From the NCBI GenBank assembly GCA_947175195.1, contig CAMWLQ010000001.1, positions 235,501 to 299,500 on the forward strand: a DNA stretch of 64,000 bases, in the 5' to 3' direction. The notes under the pieces are model-generated. The model was given only the letters and a program-made list of their open reading frames with translations, made no database searches and was not told the DNA's origin. Position 1 is the first letter of the stretch; each line of letters starts with the position of its first letter. Below, piece by piece: positions 43,884 through 50,734 of the stretch. Made by a program: the position numbers and the translations under genes. Source of the stretch: an uncultured Clostridia bacterium. GTDB lineage: Bacteria > Bacillota > Clostridia > Christensenellales > Pumilibacteraceae.

Positions 43884-45131
43884 TTACTCAAAGCACGCCC
43901 TTACGATTGCTATTACCGTATCTTGTTGTTCGGCGGTCATCTTGATGTCGCTGGGCAAGCACAAGCCGCGGTTAAAAATATCCATGCCGACGTCCACGCC
44001 GACGCCGCTTATGTATGCGTTGGTCCTGCCTCTGCCGTCGCCTTCGACCGTAACAAACGGATTATTCCTATATATAGGCTGCATGTGCATGGGTTTCCAA
44101 ATGGGTCTACCCTCGGCATTATATGCGGCAAGCGTTTCCAATATTTCGGTAGGACAGGACTTGCCCGCCTGCCCGACGTAGCACGCCTCCGTCTCTCCGC
44201 GCACATGCTTGCACATGGCGGCGCTGTCAATCAGCATACAAGACAGCCAGTAATTAGGCGCGGAATTTTTTTCGTCGAACGGATTCATCACGACGGGCAA
44301 GCCTTTAAAACCCGCCTTGTATCTTTCGAATACCGCCTTTTTCCGCGCGATATGCTCCTCCAAGTACGGGAGCTGTCCGCGTATAACGCCCGCAATAACG
44401 TTGCTCATGCGATAGTTGTAACCAAGATCCTCGTGCTGATACCACGGCGCATTTTCGCGGCTTTGCGTAGACCACTTGCGCGCCTTGTTCGCCTGCTCTA
44501 TATCGTCGGTGAGTAGCATGCCGCCCGACGAGCCCGTAACGATTTTGTTGCCGTTAAAGCTTATTATACCTATATCGCCGAACGTGCCCGTTTGCTTGCC
44601 CTTGTACGTCGCGCCCAACGATTCCGCAGCGTCCTCTATTATGACCGCGCCGTGACGGTCGGCAACCGCACGCAGCTCGTCCATCTTGCCCGGCGTGCCG
44701 TAAAGGTTTGCCATCACAATATGCTTGACGTCGGGATAAAGCTCAAACGCCTTTTCCAATGCTACGGGATCCATATTCCACGTGTCGCGTTCGGTGTCAA
44801 TAAAGATAGGCACGCCGCCCTCGTACACCACGGGATTGAGCGTTGCCGAAAAGGTCATATCCGAACAAAACACTTTGTCGCCGCGCTTTATGCCCGCCAG
44901 CTTTACGGCAAGGTGGAGCGCTGCCGTACCCGACGAGAGCGCAACGGCGTACTTGCAACCGATTTTGGCGGCGGCAAGCCTTTCGACTTCGTTAATATTT
45001 TCGCCGACGGTAGACATCCAATTTTTATTGAACGCGTCGGTCATCCACTGCAGCTCCTCGCCATGCATGGTGGGAGTTGCTAGCCAAACTTTGTTATTGA
45101 ACGGTTTGAATTTTTTGTCGTGAGTAAACAT
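43884..45131 (-). CDS. DegT/DnrJ/EryC1/StrS aminotransferase
   Basis: PLP-dependent sugar aminotransferase, 415 aa, forming an amino-sugar nucleotide for the polymer. SSGTAALHLAV binds the cofactor phosphate, EDAAESLGATY is the conserved acidic region, and FNGNKIVTGSSGG carries the PLP Lys. Resembles PglE-type enzymes. Start at 45129-45131 chosen by homology (MFTHDKKFKPF); no good Shine-Dalgarno is visible, and the frame stays open for 45 codons upstream through a repeat-rich leader. It is the first gene of the nine-gene operon. Confidence 0.88.
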   Translation of the reverse strand: MFTHDKKFKPFNNKVWLATPTMHGEELQWMTDAFNKNWMSTVGENINEVERLAAAKIGCKYAVALSSGTAALHLAVKLAGIKRGDKVFCSDMTFSATLNPVVYEGGVPIFIDTERDTWNMDPVALEKAFELYPDVKHIVMANLYGTPGKMDELRAVADRHGAVIIEDAAESLGATYKGKQTGTFGDIGIISFNGNKIVTGSSGGMLLTDDIEQANKARKWSTQSRENAPWYQHEDLGYNYRMSNVIAGVIRGQLPYLEEHIARKKAVFERYKAGFKGLPVVMNPFDEKNSAPNYWLSCMLIDSAAMCKHVRGETEACYVGQAGKSCPTEILETLAAYNAEGRPIWKPMHMQPIYRNNPFVTVEGDGRGRTNAYISGVGVDVGMDIFNRGLCLPSDIKMTAEQQDTVIAIVRACFE

Positions 45132-45357
45132 AGTCTTATTCGTCGCTGATGAATTTTTTGGTGAGTTTCGCCGATTCGAACCCAAACATAAGTTCGAATT
45201 TGTTTTAGGTATGTCCGCCGAGAAAAACGCCGAGAAAAATCCTACGAGCACCCGCCTCGGTTTCATACGGCAAAGTCACCGCCGCAAATGTTTGCCTACT
45301 GTCAAATAGGTACACATTTACAAATCTCATTATACAGTATTATTTGCAGAAATGCAA
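45132..45357 (-). promoter_or_regulatory. Promoter and 190-nt leader of the surface-polymer operon
   Basis: TTGCAT (45352-45357), 17 bp, TATAAT (45329-45334). The long leader has an inverted repeat ATTCGAAC/GTTCGAAT (45174-45199) and two tandem copies of a 12-mer, CGCCGAGAAAAA as read on the + strand (45216-45239). It could act as an attenuator or processive antitermination site; no T-rich terminator is evident. Confidence 0.55.
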
Positions 45358-45464
45358 CATATTAACGAAAATTCCTTAAAGACAGCGCACGAAAAAACTC
45401 AACGCAACAAAAAACGGTGTATGCTATGTGGAATCGCGTACACCGTAGTTATAATTGCCGGTAC

Positions 45465-45525
45465 TTCGCCGCAAGGCGAAATATCACACTTTGTATATCA
45501 CTTGCCGCACCGCGGCAAATATCAC
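45465..45525. repeat. Hairpin-ATATCAC modular repeat
   Basis: Two perfect small hairpins, TTCGCC-gcaa-GGCGAA (45465-45480) and TTGCCGC-acc-GCGGCAA (45502-45518), each followed by ATATCAC; a third ATATCAC is at 45495-45501. The alternating layout suggests a dispersed palindromic repeat family. It lies just past the esterase stop codon and has no T tract, so it is not a normal terminator. Confidence 0.6.
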
Positions 45526-45531
45526 TATCTA

Positions 45532-46977
45532 TTACCCTACCATTTTGCCCAAAAATTCAGGGAAAGCTATACGCCAATACGCCTCGTTGTGAGTGCCGCC
45601 GTCCACGTAGTTCTCCGTTATGTCGGACGCGCTAAACCCACAAGCAATCAGCCCGCTCTTTATTTTTTTGGTTTCGGGCAACAGCATATCCTCCAAATCA
45701 TGATCGTTTTGTCCGCAATATACATAGACCTTGGGCTTACCTGCGGCAAAGCCGTTTTTGCCGTTGTAGAATCTCGTCCAGTCGCTCGATTGGAACAATC
45801 CGTTAGCCGGCGAGAATGCGCCGATATAACCGTACAAATCGTTATCCCTAAGTCCCAAATAGTACGCGGCAATTCCGCCCGACGACGATCCAACAATGCC
45901 CGTCTTTTCGCGGCTTGTATACACCGAATAGTTATCTTTCACCCACGGCATAACCGTTTCTTTTATAAAGTTGCCCAGCTCGTCAAGCTTGCCGTTGGTA
46001 AAGTAGCCGTATTGCGCCGAGCCCAAGCTTGTAAGCGTGCCGAAAGATCGACTCATAGTAAGCTCTTGGTCGCGCTGATTACTGCCGCCGCTGCCGTTGT
46101 CTATGCCGACGACGATAACGCCGTCGCCGCCGTTTTTAACAAGACTTGTGACCGCCACGTCGACGAGCCACGAGTTGCTGTTTTCATTCACGCCGCTTGC
46201 CGCGCCGAATGCGTTTTGCCCATCGAACATATACAGCACACCGTATTTTTTCGCGGTCGAGTAACCGGGCGGCGTATACACCCAAACCTTCTTTTGCGAC
46301 CCCGTAATGTAGTTCAAGTTTTTTGAGTCGGTAAACGTCTTTTCCGTAACCCTTCCGTAGTTTTCCGTACCCATAGTGAATACACCGTCCTCTCCGTAAT
46401 ATCCGCTTGTCGCGCTGCTCACAACCAAATCCTTGGTCTGTGTGCCCGCGCCGTTGTTGAAAATAATCCTATTGTAAACCGAATAATCAACCTCTATCTT
46501 GTATTGCTTTTCGTCAAAGCCCGAGGTGCCGAACTCCTGTAATTTCTCGCCCGGCCACGCCTTTTTGGGCGATTGCGGCGAGGCATAATTCCAGCAATAC
46601 GCATACACGTTAGTCCATCGCCCGCTGTTTGTGTAGTATACGGTTGTTTTGGTGCTCATCGGCGTATCGTTATTATTGTCGTCGTCATCATCGTCATCGT
46701 CGTCATCATCGTTGTTATTATCATCGTCATTGCCATTGTCATTGTTGCCGTTATCGTCATCGTTATTGTTATTGTTATTATCGTCGTCATCGTCGTCGTT
46801 GTCATCATCATTATCGTTATCATTGTCGTCGTCGTTATCGATATTATCAACATTATCGCCGTTATCGCCCGAAACGAACGGAGGCTCTAATTCTATTTGA
46901 GTGCAGCCGACAAAACATACGGCGACAAACACCGCCATAACAAGTACTGCAATCAAAACCCAGATGCGTCGTTTCAT
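45532..46977 (-). CDS. Secreted lipoprotein esterase with starch-binding module
   Basis: Exported 481-aa lipoprotein. Signal peptide with lipobox CFVGC (Cys near 25); a linker of about 70 residues made almost only of Asp and Asn; a CBM26-like starch-binding module (VYYTNSGRWTNVYAYCWN, about residues 112-200); then an alpha/beta-hydrolase of the enterochelin esterase/EstD type. The nucleophile Ser is in GIVGSSSGGIAAYYLG, Asp near YCGQNDHD and His in VDGGTHNEAYW. It probably deacylates surface-bound polysaccharide or a starch-associated ester. GGGGGTG precedes the ATG. The linker is encoded by imperfect trinucleotide repeats (46667-46860). Confidence 0.87.
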   Translation of the reverse strand: MKRRIWVLIAVLVMAVFVAVCFVGCTQIELEPPFVSGDNGDNVDNIDNDDDNDNDNDDDNDDDDDDNNNNNNDDDNGNNDNGNDDDNNNDDDDDDDDDDDNNNDTPMSTKTTVYYTNSGRWTNVYAYCWNYASPQSPKKAWPGEKLQEFGTSGFDEKQYKIEVDYSVYNRIIFNNGAGTQTKDLVVSSATSGYYGEDGVFTMGTENYGRVTEKTFTDSKNLNYITGSQKKVWVYTPPGYSTAKKYGVLYMFDGQNAFGAASGVNENSNSWLVDVAVTSLVKNGGDGVIVVGIDNGSGGSNQRDQELTMSRSFGTLTSLGSAQYGYFTNGKLDELGNFIKETVMPWVKDNYSVYTSREKTGIVGSSSGGIAAYYLGLRDNDLYGYIGAFSPANGLFQSSDWTRFYNGKNGFAAGKPKVYVYCGQNDHDLEDMLLPETKKIKSGLIACGFSASDITENYVDGGTHNEAYWRIAFPEFLGKMVG

Positions 46978-47009
46978 AACACCCCCGAAAAATTTATATC
47001 ATACTTAAC

Positions 47010-47066
47010 ATTATATACCAAAACAAAAAATAACGCAATAGCTTGCCGCAAATATTTAATATTTGC
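47010..47066 (-). promoter_or_regulatory. Esterase promoter and adjacent palindrome
   Basis: TTGCGT (47033-47038), 17 bp, TATAAT (47010-47015). Just upstream, GCAAATATT-t-AATATTTGC (47048-47066) is a perfect palindrome in the gap between this and the divergent mgtC promoter; a shared operator is possible. Confidence 0.65.
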
Positions 47067-47075
47067 AAATGCCTA

Positions 47076-47104
47076 TTGATTTCGCAAAAGGTTTATGCTA
47101 TACT
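47076..47104 (+). promoter_or_regulatory. mgtC promoter
   Basis: TTGATT (47076-47081), 17 bp, TATACT (47099-47104). Confidence 0.75.
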
Positions 47105-47134
47105 GAAAGTAATAAAATAAAGGATGAAATAACA

Positions 47135-47806
47135 ATGTTCCCCACTGCTGAAAGCGCTATATTCGAGCTTGAAACACTTATAAACATTTTGGTTGCCTTA
47201 GTGCTCGGCTTTGCTATCGGTTTAGAGCGTAGAATAAACAGCAAAGAGGTCGGCATACGCACTCACGCCATAGTTTGCGTCGGGTCGGCGCTCATGATGG
47301 TAATAAGCAAATACGGCTTTGCCGATTCAAAAAGCTTTGACGCCTCGCGCGTTGCCGCGTCAATAGTGTCGGGCATAGGCTTTTTGAGCGTAGGAATAAT
47401 AATGGTCCGCCAAAAGGAAGTGCGCGGGCTCACCACCGCCGCGGGAATTTGGGCAACGGCGGGCGTAGGCATGGCAGCGGGCGCGGCGCTGTATATTGTT
47501 GCGGCGGGCGCTACTATAATTCTAATTCTCGCGCAGTGTCTTTTCCACTCGCGCTACAAGATTTTCAATATGAAACAAATGTATCGGCTTAATATCGCTT
47601 TTAGACAAACGGGCGACGAAGAAAATATAATAAAGGAAATTTTCCACGTAAAGCACTTTTACAGCTTTAACGTGCGAGAGGACGGCAACGACTCCGTTTG
47701 CGAGGCGTCCATATCGACCGACGTCATGTACAGCTCGGAAAAGCTGATAGAAATTCGCGAGAAGAATCCGTTTATAATAAGCATAGAGCGTATCGACGCC
47801 CAGTAA
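47135..47806 (+). CDS. mgtC: MgtC/SapB family membrane protein
   Basis: MgtC-like protein of 223 aa with four to five N-terminal helices and a soluble ACT-like C-terminal domain (about 150-223). Family motifs are seen in GFAIGLERRINSKEVGIRTHAIVCVGSAL and ASIVSGIGFLSVGIIM, and in GLTTAAGIWATAGVGMAAG. MgtC proteins are linked to growth at low Mg and to membrane potential control. The start at 47135 is favoured (AAAGGATG about 9 nt upstream, matches family length); the frame extends 24 codons further through the promoter. It is monocistronic with a terminator. Confidence 0.9.
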   Translation: MFPTAESAIFELETLINILVALVLGFAIGLERRINSKEVGIRTHAIVCVGSALMMVISKYGFADSKSFDASRVAASIVSGIGFLSVGIIMVRQKEVRGLTTAAGIWATAGVGMAAGAALYIVAAGATIILILAQCLFHSRYKIFNMKQMYRLNIAFRQTGDEENIIKEIFHVKHFYSFNVREDGNDSVCEASISTDVMYSSEKLIEIREKNPFIISIERIDAQ

Positions 47807-47833
47807 TCCCCCACACCGAAAACTCACAAAACA

Positions 47834-47868
47834 AAGGTACGAACACATAAGTGTTCGTACCTTATTTT
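47834..47868 (+). terminator. Terminator after mgtC
   Basis: 13-bp perfect stem AAGGTACGAACAC / GTGTTCGTACCTT with ATAA loop, then ATTTTAG. The 190 nt that follow (to 48060) hold a GAGCGC/GCGCTC pairing and T-rich DNA but no gene. Confidence 0.85.
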
Positions 47869-48060
47869 AGAAATTTACAAGCAACACAAAGAGCGCCGAC
47901 AATGCGGTGTTCAATATAATAATGTTATCTTTTCCTTATAAACGTCAGCGCTCATTCGTGTGCTCCATAAGCTTGAGCCGCTATGCCAAGCATAACATAC
48001 GACTCTGTCTATATCTACACGAATAACATAGAATTTTTTTCCTTTTTGTGGAAAATTGTT

Positions 48061-48759
48061 TTAATTTTTTTCCAAAAGCTCGGCAACCAATTCAAACAGT
48101 CTATTTTCGTCTTGCCCCTGAGCTATTTGTATAAAATATCTATACCCGTTGTCTTCAAATATACAGGTAGCCTCTTTTGCGTTTATCGACCATTTAACCA
48201 AATGATTGCTAACGTTCCGTTCCATATTGCAATACTCAATTGTTGAATCGAATATACTCAAATATACATTGGCTTTTGTAATAGATAATTGTACTACTTC
48301 GCTTGATTGCGGTAAATATGCTTGCTCCTCCAAGCCTAATACCTCTTCATCCGATTTGTTTATATAGCAAATGGTACTGAAATCCTCACCAAATTCATAC
48401 CAATCAAAATACAAAAAATCACGATTATTGCTTGTACGATATTCCCCGATTGTATAATCCGCATAACGTTTTTCATACTCTGCCTGCGTACAATAGCGAA
48501 CATCTTCTTTTCCGCCGTTGCCTGCGCCATTATCTCTATTAGGCAACAACACGACGCAGGGCACTATAACCGCCACACAAACAACCGCGGCAGCAATCGC
48601 CGAAAAGAACGCAAATTTACGTTTTTTTGCGGTTATTTGTTTTTTTTCCGATTGCGCTACGTATTGCGGATAACGGCGTTTCAGCTCGTCAAGTATATCC
48701 GACTGCGTATCTATGCCGTCCTGTTTTATTGCTTTGTTAAGTTTTTGTTCTTCGCGCAT
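48061..48759 (-). CDS. Single-TM protein, probable anti-sigma factor
   Basis: A 232-aa protein with a soluble N-terminal domain of about 45 residues (LKRRYPQY near 28-35), one membrane helix (about residues 49-73) and an extracytoplasmic C-terminal domain of 155 residues. This topology and its place as last gene of a sigma factor operon point to an anti-sigma factor; no zinc motif is present. It follows the C39-like gene by 8 nt. The neighbourhood is AT-rich. The assignment rests mainly on topology and context. Confidence 0.6.
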   Translation of the reverse strand: MREEQKLNKAIKQDGIDTQSDILDELKRRYPQYVAQSEKKQITAKKRKFAFFSAIAAAVVCVAVIVPCVVLLPNRDNGAGNGGKEDVRYCTQAEYEKRYADYTIGEYRTSNNRDFLYFDWYEFGEDFSTICYINKSDEEVLGLEEQAYLPQSSEVVQLSITKANVYLSIFDSTIEYCNMERNVSNHLVKWSINAKEATCIFEDNGYRYFIQIAQGQDENRLFELVAELLEKN

Positions 48760-48767
48760 AACCGCCT

Positions 48768-49568
48768 CTATTTTATTTTAACCTGATAAGCTGCGTCGAT
48801 ATAAGAGCCGACTTTATAAAAAGCATCGGTGGTGCCGGAAAGTCCTGTTGCGACCTGCAAATATTTGTCAGTTCTTGTGCCATTACTCAAGGTATACTTG
48901 ACCTCATAATAACCGTATGCCACCATAATATGATTGCCACTTATACTGCTCGTATATATGTAGTCTTCATTTTCACCGAACGCGCATATATAAAGATTGC
49001 TCGGCTGAACAAACAAAACGGTAGGCTCGTTATTTTTGACGGCAGATTTAAACGCGCTGTAATTAAAGTTGTTCCCCGTCCCGAGCGACGTATATTCTAA
49101 ACTATAACCGTGATCGACGACGTAGCTTTTTAAGCCGTTTTTAAATTCGCTTTCCGATACCCCAGGTGCAACAACGTTGGTTTGCATACGATCATATAAA
49201 TCAAAAAGGAGTGTTTGTACGTAAGTTCCATTCTGAATTCTATATGTACCGGATGAATAATACGAGTCCCAATCGGGTATCAGGTTTGCGTAATATTTGT
49301 CATAAAAGCCGACAATGGTTGCACCCGCAACCGCTCCGCATCCGTTTTGCATACCGCTAACCGCGCTGTATAAAGGCGTGCCGTTGGCAGTAGTGACATT
49401 CTCAACAACTTGTTTGGAAACATACGAAATGGTTTCGGATGCATATGTGCTTATAAGCTCGCCGCCCACGTATCTATTATCCTGCTCAGCAGCCTCGGTC
49501 CATCCGCCGCAAAACGGCAGGCACAGCGTTATTAACGCGATTGTTTTTATTCTGTTTGTTTTATTCAT
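48768..49568 (-). CDS. Secreted C39-like cysteine peptidase-type protein
   Basis: Exported 266-aa protein with an N-terminal signal peptide (cleavage near TEAAEQ, residues 25-29). The mature part has the papain-like C39 layout: nucleophile Cys in MQNGCGAVAGATIVGFYDKYY and catalytic His in ISGNHIMVAYGYYEV, with a C-terminal Tyr-rich strand region. It could be a peptidase, a bacteriocin-like maturation enzyme, or an inactive sensor. AGAGGTG precedes the ATG. It lies between sigma factor and anti-sigma genes, which suggests its export or action is monitored by that pair. Confidence 0.72.
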   Translation of the reverse strand: MNKTNRIKTIALITLCLPFCGGWTEAAEQDNRYVGGELISTYASETISYVSKQVVENVTTANGTPLYSAVSGMQNGCGAVAGATIVGFYDKYYANLIPDWDSYYSSGTYRIQNGTYVQTLLFDLYDRMQTNVVAPGVSESEFKNGLKSYVVDHGYSLEYTSLGTGNNFNYSAFKSAVKNNEPTVLFVQPSNLYICAFGENEDYIYTSSISGNHIMVAYGYYEVKYTLSNGTRTDKYLQVATGLSGTTDAFYKVGSYIDAAYQVKIK

Positions 49569-49621
49569 AATATCACCTCTATTTATCTATATCGGATACG
49601 GCGGGGTAATTTTTCCGTATA

Positions 49622-50149
49622 TCATAAAATATCGTCATTGATTTTTTTGGCGCTCCTTTTAAACCGCTTATGTACTGTGCCGACATACATATTCAGTCTA
49701 TGGGCGATTTCTTCAAATGTCAAATTTTGAAAAACTCGCATTTCGACTATTTCTCTATCTATTTCGTCCAATTCGTTTATGGAGCTATGCAACGCTGCCA
49801 CAAATTCCAACTCTTTAGACTCGTCGATTGTGCAAGCTATTTCCTCGCTTATCTCATCCAAAGATATATGATTATGTTTTCTTTCGCGATTGTTAATCGT
49901 ATACGATTCGTTTTGCGCGATCTTGCTTATCCATGCCATACCGTTTTGATGTTCATCAAACATTTGAATGTTATCGATAATTTTACAAAACGTGCTCATT
50001 ACGACGTCATTTACAAATGATTTGTCTATAACATATTTATAGGCAACGTATTTAATATAACCGGAAACAGCATAAAAGAACTCGTCGAAACATTTTTCTC
50101 CATTTTTCAGCCGTTTCAAGTATTCATTTATCTCATTTGTAGAATTCAT
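49622..50149 (-). CDS. ECF-type sigma-70 family factor
   Basis: Alternative sigma factor of 175 aa. Region 2 covers about residues 15-85 (KYVAYKYVIDKSFVNDVVMSTF, AWISKIAQNESYTINNRERKH) and region 4 the C-terminus (LDEIDREIVEMRVFQNLTFEEIAHRLNMYVGTVHKRFKRSAKK). The ATG at 50147-50149 lies 7 nt after the -10 box, so the mRNA should be leaderless. It is first in the sigma / C39-like / anti-sigma operon. Its promoter is an ordinary TTGACA/TATAAC type, so it is not obviously self-driven. Confidence 0.88.
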   Translation of the reverse strand: MNSTNEINEYLKRLKNGEKCFDEFFYAVSGYIKYVAYKYVIDKSFVNDVVMSTFCKIIDNIQMFDEHQNGMAWISKIAQNESYTINNRERKHNHISLDEISEEIACTIDESKELEFVAALHSSINELDEIDREIVEMRVFQNLTFEEIAHRLNMYVGTVHKRFKRSAKKINDDIL

Positions 50150-50156
50150 GTATTTT

Positions 50157-50185
50157 GTTATATCAAAAATCCGTTAAATTGTCAA
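50157..50185 (-). promoter_or_regulatory. Sigma-factor operon promoter, leaderless
   Basis: TTGACA (50180-50185), 17 bp, TATAAC (50157-50162), 7 nt to ATG. Confidence 0.75.
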
Positions 50186-50364
50186 GCAAGCCCGTTATTT
50201 GTTCCGCCAAAAAATCCACAAAAAAGATACAAATTCGAAAAAAGCGATTACAAAATCACTTTTCGTCTTTGTGTTATTTTAGGACATTTTGTGCCCTCGA
50301 AAAAAATCTTTTTTAATTTTTTATATTTATATTATAGATAGATAATATTTAGGAGATACAAAAG

Positions 50365-50700
50365 ATGAATCGTAATTTATACAATCACGCCGTGAAACTT
50401 GTTTCCGACTGCGCTATTCCGCCGCATTTATCGGGATTCACGTTTCTTTTAGAGGCGGTAGTGATGAAAAGCGAAAACTATGCAATTAAGCTTATAGACA
50501 TTTACAAGAGTATCGCGCAAAACCACCATTGCACACCTCGCGCAATCACGCGCAGTATTGCATATGCCATTTCGCAATCCGAGCATATTCGCGAGTATCT
50601 TGCAGTCGGCAAAAACGATTTATTCAATGGCAAAGTAATTGCAATGCTGGCACTAAAACTGAATCAATACGCCCAAATTCCGGAAGAACTTAACTGCTGA
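50365..50700 (+). CDS. Stand-alone Spo0A C-terminal-type DNA-binding protein
   Basis: A 111-aa protein resembling only the effector domain of Spo0A. The shared pattern is IPPHLSGFTFLLEAVVMKSEN (Spo0A: G-x2-YL-x-EAI), then IYKSIAQNHHCTPRAITRSIAYAI (Spo0A: YP-x-IA-x6-T-x4-ER-x-IRHAIE). There is no receiver domain, so it cannot be activated by phosphorylation in the usual way. It may bind 0A-box-like sites and compete with Spo0A, or control the adjacent genes. AGGAG is 10 nt before the ATG. It converges with the STAND ATPase gene with only 34 nt between stops. Confidence 0.78.
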   Translation: MNRNLYNHAVKLVSDCAIPPHLSGFTFLLEAVVMKSENYAIKLIDIYKSIAQNHHCTPRAITRSIAYAISQSEHIREYLAVGKNDLFNGKVIAMLALKLNQYAQIPEELNC

Positions 50701-50734
50701 CATCATTGCGCAACAGTTCAACATATCGAATTAC

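Noticed and set aside
46573..46940. Ser-, Ile/Val- and His/Arg-rich + strand frames
   Set aside because: All arise from the trinucleotide-repeat DNA that codes the Asp/Asn linker of the esterase on the other strand.
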